Below, one piece after another: positions 22,730 to 34,400 of a DNA stretch of 64,000 nucleotides. A model generated the notes under the pieces. It had not been told where the DNA came from, made no database searches, and saw nothing but the letters and a program-made list of their open reading frames with translations. The stretch spans positions 78,530,512 through 78,594,511 of the forward strand of contig NC_087064.1 of NCBI RefSeq assembly GCF_963678635.1, written 5' to 3'. Each line of letters begins with the position of its first letter. Positions within the stretch are counted from its first letter, which is position 1. Origin of the DNA: Symsagittifera roscoffensis. Its lineage: Eukaryota > Xenacoelomorpha > Acoela > Convolutidae. The position numbers and the translations under genes are program-made.

Positions 22730-23130
22730 AAAATGAAAGATATAAAAGAAGTGCGGTCAATGATGCTCAAATAGCATGAGCCAACCTAAAACGGTAAAAA
22801 ATATTGCTTGTTTTTTGTAAATCCTTTTGTTATTGTGCAAAAATCCTTAACCCTAACAAGCAAGTAAAAAAAAACTGTTAAAAACTAGAAAGAAAACTCT
22901 GAGCGACGTTGATATTGATCCAAATTCTGTAAAATGAAAGGTGATGTTTTTTATGTTGAAAGCCAAGTAGCGGCGTTGGACGAGTTCAAAGGGATCAGTT
23001 GCTGCATAAATAAAATACTTCGAAAAAAACTCCATGATCACATGATTTGTACCGCCCTGAAACAGCAAATATGCATATTCGTCGAGGGATTTGGAAAATT
23101 CATTCAATTCAATCAAATCATTTAAAAACA
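22730..23130 (+). pseudogene. Second, decayed copy of the LINE ORF1 C-terminus
   Basis: The stretch 22745-22940 aligns with 21355-21540 (GCGGTCAATGATGCT against GCGGTCAACGATGCT). It carries on as a 63-codon frame at 22934-23125 (GDVFYVESQVAALDEFKGIS). Stops interrupt the part before it. Together with the first copy it suggests duplication of the LINE 5' half. Confidence 0.55.
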
Positions 23131-23469
23131 AAGTAAATGATTTTTTTGTTGTTGTTGGGTGGTTTCAACATTCAGTCAATTTACTTGAGTGTTCTTTGCT
23201 TATGTCTGTCTATTGAAATGAATATTTTTATGTTTCATAGACACAAGTTTTGGATCAAAAAGTGGACTTATTCAAAATAAATACCGGAATATTAGAATTT
23301 TTTCTTGTTCGTGAAGGAGGGCAAACAGACACTCATGCGAAAAATAAAAAAATCTCTGAGTCTTGACATCTCTCAAACCATTAGCCTATCAAGATGAAAA
23401 TGTGTACTGAAAGCAAAAAGCACGCGGTGAAGAAGTTTTTTCACAGCTTGACTATAGTTGTGGTCCTCA
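23131..23469. other. AT-rich spacer, nothing recognised
   Basis: Non-coding transition between the LINE remnants and the minisatellite; stops are frequent in all frames. The first part is distantly similar to 22.0-22.1 kb. Confidence 0.5.
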
Positions 23470-25480
23470 AAACTCAAAAAACTGCCCAACACTTTCGGTT
23501 CAAGTCTTGGGAGGTTCAAATAACTTCCCGCCAATTGTGGCCTTGGCAAGGTCAAACAACAGCCAAACACTTTGGTCTGGGGAAGTTCAAACAACAGTTG
23601 AATACTTTTTTTCTCGAGTCTTGGGAAGTTCAAACACTTGCCCAACGTTTTTTCTCTTGAGTCTTGGGAATTTCAAGCATTTGCCCATAACTTTGTGTCA
23701 CGAGTCCTAGGAAGTAGAAGCAACTGCGGAACTGTTTTGGTCTTAAAACAATTTTCGTCTCGAATTTTGGGAAGTTAAAAAAACCTGACCATCCGTTTTG
23801 GTCTTGAGAAGTTGAAAACATCTGTTCAACACTTATGGTCTTGAGTCTTGGGATGTTCAAACTACTGCTCAATTTTTGTGGTCTTGGGTAATTCAAACAG
23901 CTGCTCACTTTTTTTCGTATTGTGAGGTTCAAACAACTGGCAACCGCTTTTAGTCTCGAGTCTTGGAAAATTCAAATAACTTCCCATTACTTTCGCTCTT
24001 GGGAGGTTCAAACAACTGCCCAAACCTTCGGTCCTGGGAGTTCAACAAACTGCCCAACGGTTTCCGCCTTGGGTCTTGGCAAGTTCAAACAAACTCAACG
24101 TTCGTGGTCTTGACTCTTGGGAATTTCAATCAAATTCACAACGGCTTTGATCTCGATTCACGGAAGTTTGAACAACTGCCCAAAGGTGTTGGTCTTGAGC
24201 CTTGGGGAAATCGATAAACTGCTCAAAACTTTTGGTTTTGAGTCTCAAAGGTTCAAAAAAATGCCCAATACTTGTGGCCTTGGAAAAATCAAACAACTGC
24301 CAACTCTTTGGTCTTTGGAAGTTCAAACAACCGCCCAACAGTTTTGGTCTTGGGAATACCAAAAAATGTATAACACTTTGGTCTTGGGAAGTTCAAAAAC
24401 CGCCAATTATTTGGTCTTTGGAAGTTCAAACAAGAACCCAACGGTTTAGATCTTGAGTCTTAGAAGTTCAAACATTTGCCCAACACTTTTGGTCTAGAAT
24501 CTTGGGAGTTCAAACAAAGTACCCAACATTTGTGGTCTTGGGAAGTTCAAACATCTGTACAAAGGTTTCGATTTTAAATCTTGGAATTGAAAAATCAAAC
24601 AACAGCCCGACTTTTGTGGTCCTGATGAATTTGAACAACGACTCAAATCCTTGGTTTCGAAAGTTCAAATAACTGCCCGACTTTTGGTTGTCCTGATGAA
24701 TTTGAACAACGGCCCAACTCTTTGATTTCGGGAAGTTCAAATAACTGCCCAAAAAGTTTGATCTTGGAACAGCTGCAGCAATATGGTGTTGAGAAGTTCA
24801 ATCAACTGCCCCTCGGTTTTGCTCTTGGGGTTTGGGAAGTTCAAACACTAGTCCAAACGTTTTGCTCTTGAGTCTTGGGAAGTTGGAGCATATGCATATT
24901 ACACTTTTTGGTTTGGAATCTTGTGAAGTTCAAAAACTTCTCAACGGTTTTGGTCTTGAGTGATGGGAAATTCCAAAATTTGCCCAAACATTTCGGTCTT
25001 GATTGTTGAAATTTCAAATAACTGCCCAGCGGTTTTGGTCTTGATAATTTTAGGACAACTGTTCAACACCTTTGGTCTTGAGTCTTCGAACTTGAAACAA
25101 CTGCCCAAATCTTTTCGTCTTGATCCTCGAGAAGTTCAAACAACTGTCCAACACTTGAGTTCTTTCGAATTTGGAACAACCGCCGAATGGTTTTGATATT
25201 GAGTTATGGGAATTTCAGACAACTGCTAAACACTTTTTGTCACGAGTACTAGAAATTTTGCGGAACGGTTTTGACCTTGAATCTCGGAAAATAAAACAAC
25301 TGTAAAATTTTTTGGCATCGAGTCTTGGAAAATGTCAAAAAATGCCCAACAGCATTGGTATTGAGCCTTGAAAATTCAAAAAAACTGCCGAAAACTTTTA
25401 TTCTTGTTCTTTGAGAAGTTCAAACAACTTACCAGCGCTCGTGGTCTTGGAAAGTTCAATTAACTGCCATTTTTTTGGTA
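23470..25480. repeat. 36-45-bp minisatellite, ~2.0 kb
   Basis: Roughly 45-50 degenerate units built on GGTCTTGGGAAGTTCAAAC, then AACTGCCCAACACTTT. Many units carry a doubled TCTTGAGTCTTGG, giving a longer form near 45 bp. Several frames stay open on both strands because the repeat lacks stops; the resulting peptides (repeats of SWEVQT or similar) are not evidence of a gene. Divergence between units is high. Confidence 0.9.
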
Positions 25481-25499
25481 GTTGTGAGGCTTTTATAAA

Positions 25500-27290
25500 A
25501 AGTTCTAAAGTTCTGCCAATTATTAACTAGTTCCACCTATTATACTAGTGCAGTTACGATGTAACTCACTAATTTCGCGCTTTTTTCCGTTTAAAAAGTA
25601 TCGATAACTCAAAAATTGCGATTTGTGGGAGAACAAAATATCACCATTTTGACCCTAAAAACCGGTCTGCTTACTGTATTTTTAACTGAGAAACGGTATA
25701 AGAGTAATAACATAGGCTGTATAAATAGTAACAATAGCAATATTATATCCCTCCGGTTTTGTTCAATGTCCAAATTAAGGTGCTTAACTCGGACATTCGC
25801 AACTCGGTGGAGGGTCACCTCAAAGCAGTCACTGTCGAGCCCCCCCTATACTGATATCTTAATTTTTGTACCAAAAGAGAAATAAAACTTCCTAATGACT
25901 CCAAACAGTTGATTGTAGTTGTCCTTGAGGCCCTTCCTGCTACTCCTTGCACAGCTTGCCGGATCAGTCTTCCGCACTCTTCCCAAGACCCTTCCAGATT
26001 GAGCGCATATTCGCATTAAAGTGCTTAAATACTCAAACAAACCTACAGTACAAGCACCAGAAACGGGCCACAATTTCGATTGTAACGATCGTGTTAGATA
26101 TAAATTCCTATAATAACAATATATCTAGCAACAACAAACGGGATGGTCGGTTCACATCTCGTCTGGGTGGATGAATTTTATATATTTTTTTTACTGTTTT
26201 TGGTTTTTTCGGTTAATTTTTTATGTTTTTTTGTTTTTTGTTAGGTACTATACTAATTTTTGTTTGGTTTCTTGTATATCTTCCGCATTCCAAACTTATC
26301 TTCTGCCCCCGTGCTAAGGACCTTATTTTTTTAGAGCATCCGCTCGGCGCGGAGTGCTCGTTAATGGTTCTGCCTGTCATGATGTTAAAAAAGGGTAACA
26401 CCCAGGAGCGCCATGAAATAATCTATGTAACATTAGCCCGGAAGTACATATCGACGGGAAAAAAGCTAGGTTGTAAAACGACTGGATAGCGTCTAAACAC
26501 AGCTCTACATGCTTTTAACCGTCTCTGCCAAAGCCGGTTCTTTGTGTGGTCCTTTTAACATCGGGTTGATAAAAAGGTTACAGTTTTCGGCTTCGGCCAG
26601 AACGCTCAGATTAACTCAATTATTGAGGAAAATAGTGAGCTCATGGCTGGATCTCAGTACCACGAGGTCACTTCTAAAAACAGGACTACTACTTATTTAT
26701 TTTATTACGATTATTTTTGTTCCGAAGATAAAAATCATCATTCCCATTGGAGTTGGATCAACCCTTTTCCTCAACTCCTAGCTTCTCGTACATTGAAAAT
26801 GAATTTATTTGGTATGATTTAAATTCAACTCAGGACATCCCCAGGAAGCTAAAAGTTTTAAAATTAAAGAGTTACAAATCTCTCCCGAGACCCTTTAGGA
26901 ATCTTGAGTCCGGACGAAGAACAGTCTTATCTTTTTCCGGAAGGCTGGTCACGTCGTCCCAACACCCTTCCCGGTTCTCCGAATTTGCTTTGTAACGATT
27001 GCAGCGGCACAATCGTTACAACTCCGAATGGTCTTCTGTCAGTACTCTCGATCACAATTTCAGTTTTCTCTACTCTCTCGTTCGAATTGTCTGTCTTCAC
27101 GAATGTGTTGTTGTGTGTTTTCACGTTTTCAGTTGTCGCGAAAAAAAAATTGCTTTGTGTCCTTCACGCGCAAATCGAAATATTAAAAAAAATTAGCGTG
27201 TCAGGTCAAATTAACCATTCCTGATTGGTTCAATGTTCCAATTAGCACCAATATTTCATCAAAACCGTCAACCTTCCCACTCAGATGATA
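25500..27290. repeat. Long non-coding block, copy C (diverged family)
   Basis: Aligns with block D at an offset near 3.72 kb and more distantly with A and B. Shared landmarks are CTTAACTCGGA at about 25.78 kb, CCGGATCAGTCTTCCG, CCCAGGAGCGCCAT at 26401-26414, the AACCCTTTTCCTCAACTCCT region near 26.76 kb and a long hairpin at 26991-27020. C ends near CACTCAGATGATATGAT, the same place as D. C lacks about 130 bases present in D (30.01-30.12 kb). No coding sequence was recognised. Confidence 0.75.
26991..27020. other. Perfect hairpin in block C
   Basis: TGTAACGATTG pairs with CAATCGTTACA around a short loop. The same structure is at 30839-30866 in D. At the matching place in A and B a different sequence also folds (10504-10530, 15879-15905). 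Confidence 0.6.
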
Positions 27291-27894
27291 TGATCACACG
27301 TTATCACACTACAGCGTGTATACAATTTATTCACAACAATTGTTTATTGGTTATAAGATATGAAGCTAGCACAGACTGATGATATCAATATATCTAAAAG
27401 ATAATGTAATCACTACCCACTCAATAACAACTATTGAGGATTCAAAACCAAAAATTGAAGAAAGGTAAAAATATTTTCAAAAAAAACTACGTGTTTTGTA
27501 CTTTAGTCAGTCACAATTCAGTTGTCGAACTTGTTTCTAAAGAAATAGCTTTCCCTGTTCAGTGCCGCACTTGGAGGCAGTATTTTTCGCAAGTGGGCCT
27601 CTATTGCACCCACCGAGTCCTGTGTTACCTATCTCCCTTCGAATTGCCCGAGCTAAACCTACTAAAACTCTCAATCCAACCACTTTTCCAAAAATTTGTT
27701 TGGGTTTTAATCCACACAAATAAGTGTCAAACTCTGTTTTAAATTAAGCTTAGTAACGCAAATATCTGGGCTTACTCACTGGTTTCTAGCCTGACTCCTA
27801 ATATCTTAATCTCTTTCACTATTTGCCTTTCTTTCATTTACTTACGTTTTAGGATCCCTGCAACCACGTCCGCTATATTCTTATTAAAAATAAG
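27291..27894. repeat. Diverged counterpart of the 7.0-7.8 kb control region
   Basis: Distantly similar to the tandem units at 7-9 kb. The clearest match is the hairpin subunit at 27593-27613 followed by CACCGAGTCCTG, then GAATTGCCCGAGCTAAACCT (compare GGATTGCCCGAGCTTTCCT near 7586). As in the first family, a short-period repeat follows. No TATA pair is visible here. Confidence 0.5.
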
Positions 27895-28405
27895 ATCTCC
27901 GGTACCTCTCCGGATTGGTAAAAAAAGGACAATTCCGGATTGGCAAAAATGGGACCATTCCAGATTGGCAAAAACGGGACCCTTTCGTATTGACAAAAAT
28001 GGGCCCTTCCGGATTGGCAAAAATGGGATCCTTTCGGATTGGAAAAAATGGGACCGTTCCGGATTGGCAAAAACAGGACCCTTCCGGATTGGCAAATTTA
28101 GGATCCTTCCGGGTTGGCAAAAATGGGACCCTTCCGGATTGGCAAAATTGGGACCCTTCCACATTGGCAAAATTAGAACCCTTCAAGTGGGCAAAATTAG
28201 GACCCTTCCGGATTGGCAAAAATAGGACCCTTCCTGGTTGGCAAAAATGGGATCCTTCCGGATTGGCAAATTGGGACCCTTCCGGATTGGCAAAATTGGG
28301 ACCTTTCCGGATTGTCAAAATTGGGATCCTTCCGGATTGACAAAAACGGGACCCTTCCGGATTGGCTAAACTGGGACCCTTCCGGATTGGCAAAATAGCT
28401 TCTTC
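27895..28405. repeat. 25-bp minisatellite, about 20 units
   Basis: Unit GGATTGGCAAAAATGGGACC then CTTCC (24-25 bp), with near-perfect and mutated copies. It occupies the place held by the GGAGGGT-rich repeat in the 7-9.6 kb family, and its complement also carries GGAAGGGTC. Long ORFs on both strands are by-products of the repeat. Confidence 0.92.
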
Positions 28406-29230
28406 GGGGTGTTTTAAAATTTTACCCAAGACCCTTCCCGTTTCAGTCTCCGAGACTATTTTGCGATTTGAACTAACTAGGGAGGGTGTATCCGGATTGA
28501 AGCTAAGCTGATTATTTGACAATTCTTCTTAACTGTGAAGTGCCTTATAACTAGCCTATTCTCCACTCGACTATCGTTTTCTGGGTCCGAGAATAACTTA
28601 AAATTGCCTTATTCAAGCGTTACTACCATTTGGTAGGGATATAAGGGCTTTCCAAAAAGTTTTTACAAAAGGTGAAGGATCTACCATCACAAATTGGTAA
28701 TTTTGCTAAAAACAATCTTAAAAATACTCTTAAAAAACAATCTTAAAGTTCATCTGATTTCTGATCTAATGGTACTAAGATCAATTGGATCTGTCCAGTA
28801 GTTCCAAAGTTATTAATCAAAACGTCTTTTTTCTAAGGTTCGAAAATTTTCCAACTTTTTTTTGCAATTATTGTCTTATTGACCTAAAAATTATTGATCC
28901 GAGCTCAGAAGGCCTATACACTTCTAGTTCAATGCAAAAAATAACGGTCTAAAGCGTTCCATTTGAAAAAAAATTGCCAAAAACAATGCTATTTGGACAC
29001 TTCAGGATTGACGAATCCACTAAATCAAACACGTTAGGTTCAATTTCACTGGGACCTGTAAGTTTATTGGCAAACGGGATTTAAAACCTGTCGATTCACT
29101 AGTTAGTGTTGTCTGAACAACAATTTCTTCTCCTAACGCAAGAATTTCGAAAAAAATTTTATTTTGTAACGTTCAAAAATCACGAAAGTTTGGTTTTCGG
29201 TACCCAATCAGTTCGAACCACGTCCAAACT
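28406..29230. other. Non-coding sequence between minisatellite and block D
   Basis: AT-rich. The part near 29.16-29.25 kb (AACGTTCAAAAATCACGAAAG then GGTACC) is loosely like 9.65-9.72 kb. No coding frame or known motif was found. Confidence 0.45.
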
Positions 29231-31140
29231 AATATTAACTGGTACCCCCTATAAAACTAATGCAGTTACGATGAATTTTACTAATTTAGCGCTTTTTTCC
29301 GTTTCAAAAATATCGATACCTCAGAAATCGCGATTTGTGGGGGGATCAAAATATCACTATTTTGACCCTAAAGACCGATCTGCTTACTGTGTTTTTCACT
29401 GAAAAACAGCATAGGAGTATTGATACAGGCTGTAGAAATAGTAATACTAGCAATAGTATACCCCTCCGGGTTTTTTAGGGTGCTTAATATCCGAAATAAG
29501 GTGCTTAACTCGGAAATTCGCAATTCGGTGGAGGGTCACTTTAGTGCAGTCACTGCCAAGCCCTCCACAGATTCATTTCTTAATTTTTGTACGAAAAGAG
29601 ATACAAAACTTCTTGAAGACACCCAACCGTCAATTGTTGTCGTTGAGACCCTTCCTGGTACTCCTTGCACTGCTTGCCGGATCAGTCTTCCGCTCTCTTC
29701 CCAAGACCCTTCCGGATTGAGTGCAAATTTGGCTTAATGTGCTTAAATACTCTAGCAAACTTTCAGTACAAGCACCAGAAACGGGCCACAATTTCGATCG
29801 TAACGATCATGTTTGATATAAATGGCTGTAACAAAAACATATCTAGCTACAACAAACGGGAGGGTCGGATCAAATTTCGTCTGGCGGATGATTTCTACTG
29901 ATTTTATATTTTTCTTTTAGTGTTTTTGGTTTTTTCGGTTATTTTTCATGTTTTTTGTTTTTTTCTTAGTTACTATACTACTTTTTGTTTGGTTTCGGGT
30001 ATATTTTTAAGTGTTTTTTGTTGATATGTCACTCAGGGAACGACGGGACCGCAAATCCCCCAAACTTCCTGGTACGTGAGTTTTCGGTCTTAACTAGGTT
30101 AAAAAGCTAGATCCGGGAATCCGGAAGGATTCCGCATTCCGAACTACCCTTCCGCTCCCGTGCTAAAGGCCTTACTTAGAGCGTCCGCTCGGCGCGGAAT
30201 GCTCGTTAACGATTCTGCCGGTCCTGATGTTAAAAAAAATAATAATACCCAGGAGCGCCATAAAAACATCTCTGTAACATTCGCCCGGAAGTACATATCG
30301 ACGGAAAATAAAGCTAGGTTGTAAAACGACTGGATAGCGTCTAAACACAGCTCTTCATGCTTTTAACCGTCTCTGCCAAAGCCTTTGTCTGGTCCTTTAA
30401 ATATCGGGTCGACAAAAACGGTACTGTTTCCGTCTCCGGCCAGAAAGCTCAGATTAACTTAACTATATGCAAAAATAGTGAGCTCATGGCTGGGTCTCAG
30501 TATCCACAGACATCGAGGTCACTCCTAAGAACAGGGCGACTACTTATTTTTTATATTACTATTGTTTTTGTTTAGTAGATAAAAATCATCATTCCCATCG
30601 GAGATGGATCAACCCTTTTCCTCAACTCCTAGCTTCTCATACATTGAAAATGAATTTGGTATTAATTAAATTCAATTCAGGACATCCTCAGGAAGCTATA
30701 AGTTATTAAAATAAAGAGTTACATTCTCTCCCGAGACCCTTCCGGATTCTTGAATCCGGACGAAGAACAGTCTTTTCTTCTTTCCGGAAGGCTGGTCACG
30801 TCGCCCCAACACCCTTCCCGGTTCTCGGAAGTTGCTTCGTAACGATTGTAGCGGCACAATCGTTACAACTCGGTATGGTCTTCTGTCAATACTCTCAATC
30901 ACAATTCCAATTTGTAACTACACTCTCGTTCGACTTGTCTGTCCTTACGAATGTGTTGTTGATTGTTTTCACGTTTTCAGTTGTCGGGAAAAATAAAATT
31001 GCTATGTTTTTTCGAAAACTTAAAAATTAGCATGTCAGACCAAATTAACCATTCCTGATTCGTTCAATAGTGCAATTGGCACCACTTATTCATCAAAACC
31101 GCCAACCTTCCCACTCAGATGCTATGATAAAATTTCGAAT
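29231..31140. repeat. Long non-coding block, copy D (diverged family)
   Basis: Partner of block C. CCCAGGAGCGCCAT is at 30248-30261 and the hairpin at 30839-30866 (GTAACGATTGT/ACAATCGTTAC). It ends CACTCAGATGCTATGAT at about 31.13 kb. Between C and D lies the minisatellite region, so the whole forms a tandem array with a period near 3.7 kb, in which the first unit is cut at its left end. I infer LTR/5' regions of a relative of the gypsy element. Confidence 0.75.
30839..30866. other. Perfect hairpin in block D
   Basis: An 11-base stem, GTAACGATTGT with ACAATCGTTAC, and a 6-base loop AGCGGC. Compared with C the stem gains one inner pair. Confidence 0.6.
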
Positions 31141-31451
31141 ACGAATTGCATTTTGTTGGCATTCTGGTCGAATGTCACACACGATAACAAGAATAAGCCA
31201 ATCAAAGAAATGAACACCTTATTTGCGAAGTGATGAACAAAAAATTTAGAAATTTATTTTCATCAAAAATCACTTCATTTTTTTAATGAAAATTTCGGAT
31301 AGTCCAAAAAACGAAAAACTGCTTGAACTGTTTTCCCTTTAGAGGGCCAGTATCTGAATTTTTAATTGTCTTTATCAAGGTATAGGAAACTTTTTTGGTG
31401 TTCTTTTTTCGCGATACGTAGAATATGGCCCATTTTATTTGAGTTAACGAA
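31141..31451. other. AT-rich spacer, nothing recognised
   Basis: No coding frame, repeat or motif stands out between block D and the next open frame. Confidence 0.5.
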
Positions 31452-32024
31452 ATGTATTGTAGCAGCTGGTTCTCTTTTCCACAGCATCATCACCCTCACC
31501 AGAAGGGAGAAAAGCAATACGGCAGCCTTTTAACAGCAATTCCTGGCCTATCCCTCAACAACAACTGGCTGAACAAAGGAAAAACTATCGACGATGACAT
31601 TCCACTGAAAGAGAAAAAGTCGTTTTGTGGCACGAAGGTGGCACGACGTGGTGAACAGCAAATTAACATCTATAGAACTAACAACTATCGACAACCTGTG
31701 TCGATGAGCTGACAATTTATTTGTATTCGAAGAAGCAGTAGAGTTCGGCGATCGTCTATTGCAGAAGGGCAAAACGCCTGCAACAAAACGGCTACCCACC
31801 AAGAGCAAATAGAACGACCCAGAGCAGCTTTGAAGCTGCAACAGAATCCTGAACTGGAGCTCAACCCTCAGCGACTGGCAGTGGCACACAAAAAAAGATT
31901 TGCAGAACTGATTCGCAATATCAAAGGCAAACAACAGAGACCATCGCAGACAATGAGGAAGGCGAAAGTAAGACGTGAGCAGTAGCTGAAGCCAGAGGAA
32001 GATTCTGCGCTTCAAAAACAGGGA
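31452..32024 (+). pseudogene. Degenerate Gln/Arg-rich reading frame, unassigned
   Basis: One frame runs about 190 codons with only two internal stops (TGA at 31710-31712, TAG at 31983-31985). It starts at ATG 31452 (FPQHHHPHQKGEKQYG) and continues past the first stop with RAALKLQQNPELELNPQRLA and a basic helix (HKKRFAELIRNIKGKQQRPS). Base composition is less AT-rich than the surroundings. I do not recognise it. Being just upstream of a Penelope-like RT, it may be a retroelement accessory frame or a different element; function unknown. Confidence 0.4.
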
Positions 32025-32159
32025 TGAGGAGAGTGTGGTTTGGTTTGCTTTGTGACGTGTTAGTTTAATTACTCGTGGCCTGCTAAACACTGACCAGAGC
32101 GTTTTTACCTGCTGTTAATCTCGAACAAAATTAACACAAAATGACTTGGAAAAATGTGC

Positions 32160-33555
32160 TAAACTATTTTAAGTTCCATGAAAAAGATCAAATATCTCTA
32201 CATAGACTGAAATTTCAGAGAAAAAGTCTGAAAAACTATCTAATACCGGATTTTACAAAATCTAGTGTTCCCGAGAATGGGACTTTTTCGTAACAAGATG
32301 TGCCTAATTTTCAATCAAAACCACTAAGGACGGAAAAAATGTCCAGGGCTAAAGAGGACAGGAAAAGATATGAGGAGATGTTAGTGAAATTCCGATCGTT
32401 AATGCAGAAAGAAATCAACGAACAGTGGCGGGCATCCATTTTCCGTTTCCTGAGTCACCAAATTGATGAAAGCTTAAAGACAACATCAGAAAACCACAGA
32501 CAATTAGAAAAACTGTTCGAGAGACAAAATAAACCTCTTTGGTGAAAAAATGAGCAATCAGTTAGGGCGCTTGATAAGATTTAACTGCCTGATTTGGTAC
32601 ATGAAATGCTGTCAATGGGTCTGAAGCATCCAATTATAGACAAATTTAACGAAACGCAATTTATGGCTCATATCGACATTTTCCTCTCAAAAATAAGAAA
32701 ACCAAAAAACATCGGGTTAAGCTTTATGTGGAAAAGAAGCCGCGGCAAAATCATATGCAAAAAAAATAAAAGCAAACCCCACGAGACAAGCCATTTGAAA
32801 AAACGAGGAAATGTTTCAAAGATATTGGGTAGCTGGCCGTGCCTTTTGATAAGCGGGTTGGTTGGTTTTTGTGTAATGAGGAAACAAACGTAGGAATCAA
32901 AACTGGATTCTTTTTTGCAATCTACTTACTTTGTGGTAAAAAAGGCAACCACTGATGAGATGACACTGAAAATTGAGAAAGAACTCAACAAAAAATTCCC
33001 TGTCATGAACAAAGAGAAGAGATAAGTGATCAATTATTTTTTAAGATGAGGTAAACAGGGGGGCAAACCGCCCTTTATTACGGTTTAGCTAAAATAAACA
33101 ATGCTGAGACACCCCAAAGCCAAGTAAAATCGCATCCGGGCAGCTCGAATGGGACTCTTATTACAACGCTTGTAAGTGTTTTTTGACAACACCGATGAAG
33201 CCAATTTAGAAGATATACTAAAGATGCCAGGAAAACAATTGAAACCATTACTGTAGATCTGGATGAAACCATAATATCTCTTGAAAGAAAAAAATTATAC
33301 ACTTATGTTCCACTGAAGGAAGCAAATAAAATTGCATTACGGAAGGTGTACAGCCAGGAGTCTCCTCCTAAATTTCAAAGAGCAATCAAGAAAAGGCTTC
33401 TGAAGATGGCGGTCAGCAAAGTCTAATTCAAGTGTAATGATTCATGGTATGTGCAAGTTGATGGCCTAGCAATGGGCGCTTCCCTCGCTGTAACTCTTGC
33501 AAACCTATGTGTGAAAGAGTACGAGTTTTCCTTAAAACAAGAAAACCGGCGGGAA
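32160..33555 (+). pseudogene. Penelope-like element reverse transcriptase, truncated
   Basis: N-terminal region: LKFQRKSLKNYLIPDFTKSS then VPNFQSKPLRTEKMSRAKED (32190-32545), and LVHEMLSMGLKHPI near 32.6 kb; these match the general plan of Penelope-like N-termini. The RT palm is visible at 33294-33540: LYTYVPLKEANKIALRKVY, then WYVQVDGLAMGASLAVTLAN, the highly typical Penelope DG-AMG block. Several stops and frame changes occur. The element ends near 33555, before the second catalytic motif; no GIY-YIG endonuclease is present. The sequence next to it is a LINE on the other strand. Confidence 0.82.
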
Positions 33556-33559
33556 CGGA

Positions 33560-34400
33560 GATACATCCAATGTAGTATATTGTTTTTTGTTTGGTTTAAG
33601 ATCAGATGCTGAATCAATTTTTTTCTACCACAGCAAGACCTAGTTGCCCAGCTTAGTTGTTTTTCAAGTGTCATTGTCATATTCGTTGTTGTACCGTTTC
33701 GAAGTACTGCTGGGCAATGCAAATGGCTTAATACTAGAGCATTTATTTAAAAAAAATCTGTATTGGACTGTCAGCGGTCCTCTTAATGATTGTAATCTTT
33801 TGATTCCGCAGGCCATTTTTCTCAATATATCTTTAATTTGACCTTGGAATGTGCAGAATTGATCAAGAGTTAGCCCCAATTACTTGACTTATGGTTTTCT
33901 CCCATTTTATTTTTATCTGAAATAATACTGATTTTTGTATTGTTTCTTGAGCGTGATGTTTTTTTGCTAAATATGATCAGTTCGTTTTTGCTGGTATTGA
34001 GTTTTAAATAGTGAATTATAAAATATGGAGACAATTTTTGACATGATTGCTGTAAAATCTATACAACATTTTTCAACGTTTTTATCATCGCAAAATAGTT
34101 GTGTGTCGTCTGCATACTACACTACTCTCCTTTTTTCCTTAATTGTTCATTTAACTCATTGATGCCTAGGTTGAAGATGAAGGGTCCCAAAGTTGTACCT
34201 TGCGGTACATTTTGGTGGAGTGAAATCCAATCGGATTCTGTGTTGTTTACTACAGTTTTTTGTTGTCTGTTGCAAATGAAACTATGAATCAAATTTGATG
34301 CTCTTTCAGAAGATCTTAGATCTTTCAGTTTAGTCTTAATTTGATCATAACCAATTGAATCGAATGCTTTTGGTAGATCTAATAGAGATACGGCAAACTT
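33560..34400 (-). pseudogene. LINE reverse transcriptase fragment, minus strand
   Basis: Reading from 34400 down: LLDLPKAFDSIGYDQIKTKL, then NVPQGTTLGPFIFNLGINEL at 34215-34135, then an intact YADDTQLF (YADD at 34116-34105) in a shifted frame, and the thumb region GLTLDQFCTFQGQIKDILRK near 33.85 kb. These are the standard non-LTR RT blocks in order. Frame changes near 34.12 kb and 33.7 kb inactivate it. The 3' end stops at about 33560, where it meets the Penelope-like element. A matching C-terminal fragment is at 51.58-51.92 kb. Confidence 0.88.

Noticed and set aside
23470-25480. Repeat-protein gene
   Set aside because: No consistent frame, frequent stops across units, unit length not a multiple of three.
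27895-28405. CRISPR-like array of regularly spaced short repeats
   Set aside because: The repeats are contiguous with no unique spacers, and the context is eukaryotic retroelements.
27838-28522. Long ORFs on both strands (up to ~212 codons)
   Set aside because: They are translations of the 25-bp minisatellite, which lacks stops in several frames; the peptides are simple repeats.
9651-31140. Ribosomal intergenic spacer, because of repeated promoter-like units and minisatellites
   Set aside because: No rRNA sequence anywhere near, and the units adjoin retroelement gag.
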